Source: Nocardioidaceae bacterium
Lineage (GTDB): Bacteria; Actinomycetota; Actinomycetes; Propionibacteriales; Nocardioidaceae
NCBI GenBank assembly: GCA_013698435.1
Contig: JACCVA010000364.1
Span: forward strand, 1-5,866
Direction of reading: 5' to 3'
DNA length: 5,866 bases
A program made the position numbers and the translations under genes. The notes under the pieces were generated by a model. It was not told the DNA's origin and did not search any database. It was given only the letters and a program-made list of their open reading frames with translations. Below are positions 1 to 4,821 of this stretch, one piece after another (position 1 is the stretch's first letter; every line of letters begins with the position of its first letter).

Positions 1-852
1 TGCCGACGGGTCCGGGTGTCGGCGTTCCTCGAAGGTGTGCCCTGCAGCATCCACGGCCTCTGCCTGCCCGACGGGGTCGTCGTCCTCAGGCCGGTCGAGC
101 TCGCCACGCTGCGAGATCTCGACCGCGGCCGGTTCGTGTACGCCGGGATGGGGACGACGTGGGACCCGGCACCAGCCGACGCCGAGCAGATGCGCGGGCT
201 GGCGCGCGCACTCGGCGAGCACCTGACGCGTAGGCACGGATACCGGGGCGGCTTCGGCATCGACGGGGTGATGACTGCCGACGGCTTCCTGGTCACCGAG
301 ATCAACCCCCGGTTCAGCGGCGGGCTGACCCGGCTGGCACGAGTAGCCCCTGCTGCCCACCTCGAGCTTGTCCAGGTGAACGCCCTGCTGGGCCGCGACG
401 TCGGCAGGTCCGCCGCCGGGATCGAGGAGCGCGCCCAGGCGATGCTCGACGACAACCGTTTCATCGACGCGGCGGGGTTGTCCGGTCGGCGGCTGCTCGA
501 CGACCACGTCGAGATCGCGGTGACGGCGGGCGACGCCCGGCTCGAGGCGGCAGACCTGTCCGATCCCGACGTCGCGGGCACCGACCCCGCCGACCTTGGC
601 GCGGACGTCCTCAGCGTGATCGGTGCGGTCGCCGCGGGCCCCTCCCCGCTGGGTTCCTTCGTCCGGCTGACGGTCAACGACGACGTGCTCCGGGTCGGGG
701 ACCGGGTGGCCCCCTACAGCGCGCTGCTGCTCGACTTCGCCGACCGAACCTGGGGCACCGGCTTCGGTCGGGTGCTGATGGCGCCCGAGGTCCGACCAGG
801 CGCCGCGGCTCTCGCAGCCGGCGAGGCACTCCAGGGGCCGGCCGGTGGCTGA
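1..852 (+). CDS. ATP-grasp domain carboxylate ligase, C-terminal part (5' truncated)
   Basis: Frame +1 is open from the first base to the TGA at 850-852, giving 283 visible residues. The GTG at 16 is an unlikely start, because the residues around it (VRVSAFLEGVPCSIHG) already look like an internal ATP-grasp strand, so the real start lies left of the window. The ATP-grasp signature is GFGIDGVM (250-273) followed by VTEINPRFSGG (292-324). In this superfamily the Glu and Asn of the EINPR motif (298-312) hold the Mg-ATP, and the enzymes join a carboxylate to an amine or thiol through an acyl-phosphate. About 175 residues follow the ATP-grasp core and I do not recognise them as a known domain. The gene overlaps the next one by 8 bases and is probably co-transcribed with it. 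The ATP-grasp assignment is firm; substrate and pathway are unknown. Confidence 0.8.
   Translation, partial: CRRVRVSAFLEGVPCSIHGLCLPDGVVVLRPVELATLRDLDRGRFVYAGMGTTWDPAPADAEQMRGLARALGEHLTRRHGYRGGFGIDGVMTADGFLVTEINPRFSGGLTRLARVAPAAHLELVQVNALLGRDVGRSAAGIEERAQAMLDDNRFIDAAGLSGRRLLDDHVEIAVTAGDARLEAADLSDPDVAGTDPADLGADVLSVIGAVAAGPSPLGSFVRLTVNDDVLRVGDRVAPYSALLLDFADRTWGTGFGRVLMAPEVRPGAAALAAGEALQGPAGG
833..837 (+). promoter_or_regulatory. Ribosome binding site for the oxidoreductase gene
   Basis: AGGGG lies 7 bases before the GTG at 845, inside the end of the ATP-grasp gene. It supports that GTG as the start and fits translational coupling across the 8-base overlap. This is the only gene in the window with a convincing Shine-Dalgarno match; the other starts look leaderless. 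Confidence 0.5.
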
Positions 853-2185
853 CGTCGCCGTGGTGGGCGCCGGCCTCGGCGGGCTGGCGGCGGCGGCCCG
901 GCTTGCCAAGCTGGGCCACCACGTCACGGTCTTCGAGCGCCTGGACGCCGCGGGCGGCGCGATGCGACCGGTCGAGTCCGCCGGGTACCGGTGGGACGGC
1001 GGCCCGACGGCGGTCACCATCCCGGCGGTGCTGCGTGACCTCTTCCGCAAGTCCGGGCGACCGATCGAGCGGTACGTCGACCTGGTGGCACGCGACGTCG
1101 CCCGCCGCCACGTCTTCGCCGACGGCGCCGTCGTCGACCTGCCGGTGGGTTCCCGCGGCCCGCAGATCGCTGCTGTCGACGCCGGTCTCGGCCCCGGCGC
1201 CGGCGGCAAGTGGGCGGCGTACGTCGACGCCCAGACCGAAACCTGGGAGACACTTCGCACCCTCGTGCTCGACCCACCGGCAGGTGGCCTGGCGTACGCC
1301 GACCCGGTCGTGGCGAAACGGCTCGGAGCACGTACGACCGTGGCCAAGCTCGCGAAGCGGGCGTTCAAGGACGAGCGGCTGCGCACGATGGCCGTGCATC
1401 AGGTGGTCGCCGCCGGGTCACTGCCCCGTGACGTGCCTGCCTACGGCGCCGTCGAGCCCTACCTCGAACGCAGCTTCGGCGTCTGGGACGTGCGCGGTGG
1501 GATGCGCAGCCTGGTCGAGGCGCTCGTCATCCGGCTCGACGAGCGTGGGGTCGAGGTCGTGTACGACACCGAGATCGCGGCCGTCCACACCGAAGCCGAC
1601 GCCGTGTCAGGCGTGGAGACCGTGTCCGGGACCTTCCACACCGCGCAGGTGGCGGTGACGGACCTGGACCCACGAGCCGTCTTCGGCCGGCTGCTGCGGC
1701 ATCCTGCGGCCGAGGCCGGGCGGCGCATCTTCGAGGTGGCCACACCGGCCACCCCGATGGCCGTCACCCATCTCGGGCTGCGAGGTGACGTGCCCGCACT
1801 GCCTGCGGAGGTCGTCCTGCACGGAGACCCGCTGATCGTGATCACGACCACCGACGCGGCGCCCGCCGGCTGCCGGGCGTGGTCGGTGCGCCACCGGGGA
1901 GCGCCCGGTGAGGACATCGTGGTGACGATGGTGGGACGCGGTCTCGACGTGCGACACCTGGTGGTGGCTCGGCTCGAGCGCGACGCCGTGACCCAGATCC
2001 GGGCGACCGGCGCCTCGGCGTACGGCCTGGCCTGGGCGGGCCACCGTGCCCAGGCCCGCCGCGCCGCCCTCGTCCAGCCGCTGAGGGGCATGCACCTGGT
2101 CGGCTCCGGGGTGCATCCGGGGGCCGGCATCGCGTACGTCGGGTGGGGCGCGGCCCACGTGGCCGCGCGGATGGGCAAGGCCTGA
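845..2185 (+). CDS. FAD-dependent oxidoreductase of the phytoene desaturase (CrtI-like) family
   Basis: A 446-aa flavoprotein. The N-terminal Rossmann motif VVGAGLGGL (residues 6-14; Gly8, Gly10, Gly13) and Glu31 at the end of the second strand bind the FAD ADP-ribose. DGGPTAVTIPAVLRDLF (51-67) corresponds to the conserved GP-S-TLP-LF region of carotenoid desaturases. VRGGMRSLVEAL (216-227) is the family GGM segment, and LVGSGVHPGAGI (418-429) is the C-terminal FAD-binding motif. It is somewhat shorter than typical CrtI (about 490-510 residues). Members of this family desaturate, isomerise or saturate isoprenoids, but many actinobacterial members have no known substrate. No phytoene synthase or cyclase is in the window, so a carotenoid role is unproven. 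The GTG at 845 is chosen because the Rossmann fold begins at once and AGGGG precedes it. The 8-base overlap with the ATP-grasp gene suggests one operon. Family is sure; function is open. Confidence 0.85.
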   Translation: MADVAVVGAGLGGLAAAARLAKLGHHVTVFERLDAAGGAMRPVESAGYRWDGGPTAVTIPAVLRDLFRKSGRPIERYVDLVARDVARRHVFADGAVVDLPVGSRGPQIAAVDAGLGPGAGGKWAAYVDAQTETWETLRTLVLDPPAGGLAYADPVVAKRLGARTTVAKLAKRAFKDERLRTMAVHQVVAAGSLPRDVPAYGAVEPYLERSFGVWDVRGGMRSLVEALVIRLDERGVEVVYDTEIAAVHTEADAVSGVETVSGTFHTAQVAVTDLDPRAVFGRLLRHPAAEAGRRIFEVATPATPMAVTHLGLRGDVPALPAEVVLHGDPLIVITTTDAAPAGCRAWSVRHRGAPGEDIVVTMVGRGLDVRHLVVARLERDAVTQIRATGASAYGLAWAGHRAQARRAALVQPLRGMHLVGSGVHPGAGIAYVGWGAAHVAARMGKA

Positions 2186-2209
2186 GCCGGCCGGCACGTG
2201 CGCGTCCGC

Positions 2210-3097
2210 TCAGCCTTGCACGAGGTTGGCGAAGATCTGTCGCGTCGCCGTCGACCGGTTCAGGGTGTAGAAGTGCAGGCCCGGTGCGCCCTTGGAGAGC
2301 AGCTCGTTGCACATCTCGGTCGCGATCTCGACCCCGATCCGGCGCACGTCGGAGGGCTCGGACACGCCGTCGAAACGGGCCACGACCTCGGCCGGGACCG
2401 GCCGGCCGGACAGCTCGGCGAACCGCAGGATCTGCTTCAGGTTCGTGATCGGCATGATGCCGGGGATGATCGGGATCCGCGTGCCGGCAACCCGCGACCG
2501 CTCCACCAGCGCGAAGTAGTCGGCCGGTCGGAAGAACAGCTCCGTGATGGCGAAATCGGCTCCCGCCGCCTCCTTCGCCACCAGCACGCGCGCGTCCTCC
2601 TCCAGCGACCGCGCCTCCCGGTGCCCTTCGGGGAAGGCCGCGACCCCGACGCTGAAGTCTCCGTGCGAGCGGACCAGCGCAACGAGCTGATCGGCGTGGT
2701 CGAGCCCCTCGGGGTGAGCCGTCCACGGGTTGCCCGGCCCGCCGGGCGGGTCGCCGCGCAAGGCCAGCATGTTGCGCACCCCCGCGTCGGCGTACGCGCC
2801 GATGACGGCACGCAGCTCGTCGCGGCTGTGCCCCACGCACGTCAGGTGCCCCACCGGGATCAGCGTGGTCTCCCCCGCGATCCGGCCGGTGATGCGCACG
2901 GTGCGGTCGCGGGTCGTGCCGCCTGCCCCGTAGGTGACGGACACGAACGTCGGACGGAGGGGTTCGAGCTCACGGATCGCCTGCCAGAGGCGTCGCTCCC
3001 CCTCGTCGTCCTGCGGCGGGAAGAACTCGAACGAGAACGAGGGTCCGGGTCGCTCCAACAGGTGCCGCACGCTCGTTGCCGGCCGACCGATCACCAT
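2210..3097 (-). CDS. metF: 5,10-methylenetetrahydrofolate reductase
   Basis: A 295-aa protein, the usual bacterial MTHFR length, reducing 5,10-methylene-THF to 5-methyl-THF with FAD and thus feeding methionine synthase. Visible family motifs are FSFEFFPP (residues 21-28, catalytic Glu24), SVTYGAGGTTRDRT (53-66), HLTCVGHS (84-91), LALRGDPP (111-118, Asp116 matching E. coli Asp120 near the flavin), IIPGIMPITN (210-219) and HFYTLNRS (275-282). The position of E. coli folate-contacting Gln183 (AITQFFF) is Glu186 here (AITELFF). The ATG at 3097 starts about 20 residues before FSFEFFPP, as expected. No Shine-Dalgarno sequence is present, but a TACGCT -10 box ends 6 bases upstream, so a leaderless mRNA is likely. 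It is divergent from idsA, as Rv2172c and Rv2173 are in M. tuberculosis, and convergent with the oxidoreductase (24-base gap). Confidence 0.93.
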   Translation of the reverse strand: MVIGRPATSVRHLLERPGPSFSFEFFPPQDDEGERRLWQAIRELEPLRPTFVSVTYGAGGTTRDRTVRITGRIAGETTLIPVGHLTCVGHSRDELRAVIGAYADAGVRNMLALRGDPPGGPGNPWTAHPEGLDHADQLVALVRSHGDFSVGVAAFPEGHREARSLEEDARVLVAKEAAGADFAITELFFRPADYFALVERSRVAGTRIPIIPGIMPITNLKQILRFAELSGRPVPAEVVARFDGVSEPSDVRRIGVEIATEMCNELLSKGAPGLHFYTLNRSTATRQIFANLVQG

Positions 3098-3103
3098 GCC
3101 AGG

Positions 3104-3109
3104 AGCGTA
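3104..3109 (-). promoter_or_regulatory. Candidate -10 box of metF (leaderless)
   Basis: On the minus strand TACGCT fits TAnnnT and ends 6 bases before the ATG at 3097, placing the transcript start on or next to the start codon. CTGACA (3130-3125) lies upstream with a 15-base spacer and could act as a poor -35. No transcript data support it. Confidence 0.45.
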
Positions 3110-3115
3110 CCGATG

Positions 3116-3177
3116 CGACCGAGTTGTCAGCGTGCAGTGGACACGGTTGCGCTCACGTCACCCTGACAAGTCGGTCG
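3116..3177. repeat. Inverted repeat in the metF/idsA divergent promoter region
   Basis: The right arm CTGACAAGTCGGTCG (3163-3177, plus strand) is matched by CTGACAACTCGGTCG read on the minus strand from 3130 to 3116: 14 of 15 bases are identical, with 32 bases between the arms. Each arm begins 32 or 33 bases upstream of its start codon, so each sits between the -35 and -10 regions of its promoter. A shared regulator site or a shared promoter element would both explain this. Its binding protein is unknown. Confidence 0.6.
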
Positions 3178-3181
3178 TGGG

Positions 3182-3187
3182 TAGGCT
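3182..3187 (+). promoter_or_regulatory. Candidate -10 box of idsA (leaderless)
   Basis: TAGGCT fits TAnnnT and ends 7 bases before the GTG at 3195. There is no Shine-Dalgarno sequence in front of that codon, so initiation at or next to the GTG of a leaderless mRNA is the simplest reading. It favours 3195 over the in-frame GTG at 3177, which lies upstream of this box. Confidence 0.45.
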
Positions 3188-3194
3188 CGCGCAG

Positions 3195-4268
3195 GTGATC
3201 GAGCCGATCCCCGCCGAGCTCACCGACACGGTGACGACGATCCTCGACACGTTCATCGACGCCAAGCAGCGCCAGCTCGCGCCGATCGGTCCGGAGCTCG
3301 ACCAGCTGGTCGATGCCGCCCGGCGTGCCGTCCACGGCGGCAAGCGGCTGCGACCCGCGTTCGCCTACTGGGGGTGGCGCGCAGCTGGTGGCGGGGTTCG
3401 CGACGCCGAGGCGCTGCTCACCGCCGCTGCGGCGATCGAGCTGGTACATGCCAGCGCACTCGCCCATGACGACGTGATGGACGACTCGGAGACCCGACGA
3501 GGGCAACTGGCCGCCCACCGCGGCTTCAGCGAACGGCTCCAAGATGCTGCCGTCGACCGCGTCGACGCCGAACGCTTCGGTCGGTCGGCGGCCATCCTGC
3601 TCGGTGACCTGCTGTTGTCGTGGTCCGACGAGATGCTGGGCAGCAGCGGCTTCAAGCCGGCGACGATCGTCCGCGCCCGGGTGTACTTCGACAAGCTGCG
3701 CAGCGAGGTCGTCGCCGGCCAGTTCCTTGACGTACTGGCCCAGACCAAGGACACCAGCAGCGCCTCCGATGCGTTGCGTGTCGTCCGCTACAAGTCGGCG
3801 AAGTACACCGTGGAGCGACCACTGCAGTTCGGGGCGGCCCTTGCCAAGGCAGATCCCGCACTGCTGGCGGCGCTGTCGTCGTACGGCGTGCCGCTGGGTG
3901 AGGCCTTCCAGCTGCGCGACGACGTGCTGGGTGTGTTCGGGGAGCCGCGCGTCACCGGCAAACCCAGCGGTGACGACATCCGCGAGGGCAAGCGCACCCT
4001 GCTCGTTGCCCGGACGTTCGACATGGCCGGCCCTGAGCAACGCGCCGTCCTCGACCGCTACTTCGCCACGCCTGGGGTCGACGCTGACGGCGTCGCAGCC
4101 GTCCAGCGGGTGATCCGTGACACCGGGGCGCTCGACGCGGTCGAGACGGTGATCGCTGAGCTGACCGTCGCGTCGCAGGTCGCGCTGGCGCAGGCGCCCG
4201 TCGCGGACGCCGAGGCCCGCGCGGCGCTGGGGGTCCTGGTCGACCGGGTGACCAACCGCACCGTCTGA
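3195..4268 (+). CDS. idsA: Polyprenyl diphosphate synthase, IdsA2-like (probable GGPP synthase)
   Basis: A 357-aa all-helical trans-prenyltransferase that condenses isopentenyl diphosphate with an allylic diphosphate. Motifs: GGKRLRP (48-54, diphosphate and IPP binding), first Asp-rich motif HDDVMDDSETRRG (91-103), ILLGDLLL (134-141), KYTVERPLQFG (203-213), and second Asp-rich motif FQLRDDVLGVFG (238-249) followed by VTGKPSGDDIREGKRT (253-268). The second Asp motif reads DDVLG, as I recall for M. tuberculosis IdsA2. The residues 4 and 5 before the first Asp (Ala88, Ser87) are small, which in this family goes with products of C20 or longer rather than C15; this is inference. The frame stays open far upstream, but that part is antisense to metF. 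GTG 3195 is chosen from the -10 box just before it and the match to family N-termini. It is divergent from metF and converges on the Rv2175c-like gene after 25 bases. Confidence 0.9.
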   Translation: MIEPIPAELTDTVTTILDTFIDAKQRQLAPIGPELDQLVDAARRAVHGGKRLRPAFAYWGWRAAGGGVRDAEALLTAAAAIELVHASALAHDDVMDDSETRRGQLAAHRGFSERLQDAAVDRVDAERFGRSAAILLGDLLLSWSDEMLGSSGFKPATIVRARVYFDKLRSEVVAGQFLDVLAQTKDTSSASDALRVVRYKSAKYTVERPLQFGAALAKADPALLAALSSYGVPLGEAFQLRDDVLGVFGEPRVTGKPSGDDIREGKRTLLVARTFDMAGPEQRAVLDRYFATPGVDADGVAAVQRVIRDTGALDAVETVIAELTVASQVALAQAPVADAEARAALGVLVDRVTNRTV

Positions 4269-4293
4269 ACCGGCGTGCGGGCGGCGGCGAGAG

Positions 4294-4665
4294 TCAGACG
4301 ATGACTTGCGCCCGTCGGCGTACCTCGGTGCCGCGGTCCTCGCGCAGCGCGTCGATAGGCCGACCCGGCAGCGAGTCGTCGGCGGTGAACAGCCACTCGA
4401 GCGACTCCTCGTCGCGCAACCCGTGGTCGGCCAGCACCGTCAACGTGCCGCCGAGGCCTTTGACGAGGAGGCCGTCCTGGAGGAAGGCGGCCGGTACTTC
4501 GAGCTCCTTGCGCTGGGGACGCCTCAGCACGACCAGCTGGTGCTCCCGCGCGAGCTGGCGCACCTTGCTGGGGGTGACGCCCAGCTCGTCGGCGGCCTCG
4601 CGCAGGGTCAGCCAGGCGTCGACGAGGGTGTCGAGGCCTGCAGGGTTGTCGACTGTTTCGCTCAC
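4294..4665 (-). CDS. Rv2175c-like winged-helix DNA-binding protein, putative PknL substrate
   Basis: A 123-aa protein. A helix-turn-helix spans about residues 19-47 (LTLREAADELGVTPSKVRQL, then LVVLRR as a wing strand). FLQDGLLVKGLGG (61-73) leads to a helical C-terminal half containing ESLEWLFTADDSLPGRP (87-103) and EVRRRAQ (114-120). The order and motifs match M. tuberculosis Rv2175c as I remember it (VSKVAQQLREGHLVAVRR, MRWLFTPDPSL, RPVDALHAH, EVVRRAQ). Rv2175c binds DNA weakly and is phosphorylated by PknL on an N-terminal Thr, which impairs binding. This homologue has a shorter N-terminus, with Thr4 the only Thr in its first 12 residues. GTG 4665 is the only sensible start: the open frame upstream is antisense to the kinase. 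A CAGGCT -10-like box ends 6 bases before it. It is divergent from the kinase gene, the conserved arrangement. Target genes are unknown. Confidence 0.85.
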   Translation of the reverse strand: MSETVDNPAGLDTLVDAWLTLREAADELGVTPSKVRQLAREHQLVVLRRPQRKELEVPAAFLQDGLLVKGLGGTLTVLADHGLRDEESLEWLFTADDSLPGRPIDALREDRGTEVRRRAQVIV

Positions 4666-4671
4666 GCGCCT

Positions 4672-4677
4672 AGCCTG
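4672..4677 (-). promoter_or_regulatory. Candidate -10 box of the Rv2175c-like gene (leaderless)
   Basis: On the minus strand CAGGCT, preceded by TGT in an extended -10 arrangement, ends 6 bases before the GTG at 4665. It keeps the A at position 2 and T at position 6 of TAnnnT but lacks the first T, so it is weaker than the other three boxes. No Shine-Dalgarno sequence is present. Confidence 0.35.
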
Positions 4678-4808
4678 ACATGCGCCTGCCCGGCAGCCGC
4701 CGCCGAGGGCGGGCAAGCGGGTCGCCGGGCGGTGAGAGTGGCCGGGACCGGCCGGCGGTGAGCGGTGCGGGGACGGCGAGGCTTCCCGGTGCGCAGGGTG
4801 ACGCTCCG

Positions 4809-4814
4809 TAAACT
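4809..4814 (+). promoter_or_regulatory. Candidate -10 box of the pknL-like gene (leaderless)
   Basis: TAAACT fits TAnnnT and stands out as the only AT-rich stretch in this 156-bp GC-rich spacer. It ends 7 bases before the GTG at 4822, the spacing expected for a leaderless transcript. No clear -35 hexamer is seen 16-18 bases upstream. Confidence 0.55.
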
Positions 4815-4821
4815 CGGGCCC

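Noticed and set aside
845..2185. Assignment as a true phytoene desaturase (crtI) of a carotenoid cluster
   Set aside because: There are no other carotenoid genes in the window, the protein is shorter than usual, and the family has many members with other or unknown substrates.
2186..2209. Palindromes GCCGGCCGGC (2186-2195) and GCACGTGC (2194-2201) between the oxidoreductase gene and metF as a terminator
   Set aside because: Self-complementary without a loop, too short for a stable hairpin, and no T-tract follows on either strand.
2198..3166. 322-aa open frame on the plus strand
   Set aside because: Antisense to metF, with Arg/Gly/His/Asp-rich composition and no family motif.
3177..3179. In-frame GTG as an alternative idsA start
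   Set aside because: It has no ribosome site and lies upstream of the TAGGCT box that would start transcription at 3195.
2934..3194. N-terminal extension of the idsA frame
   Set aside because: It is antisense to metF and crosses the divergent promoter region. Homologues start near the GTG at 3195, which has a -10 box just upstream.
4262..4300. Inverted repeat CGTCTGA (4262-4268) / TCAGACG (4294-4300) as a bidirectional terminator
   Set aside because: The arms are simply the identical last codons (Val, stop) of the two convergent genes. The stem is 7 bp with a 25-base loop and there is no T-tract, so chance is likely.
4728..4762. Direct repeat GGCGGTGAG at 4728-4736 and 4754-4762 upstream of pknL
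   Set aside because: Nine bases in a spacer of very skewed G/C composition are weak evidence. Nothing else marks it as an operator.
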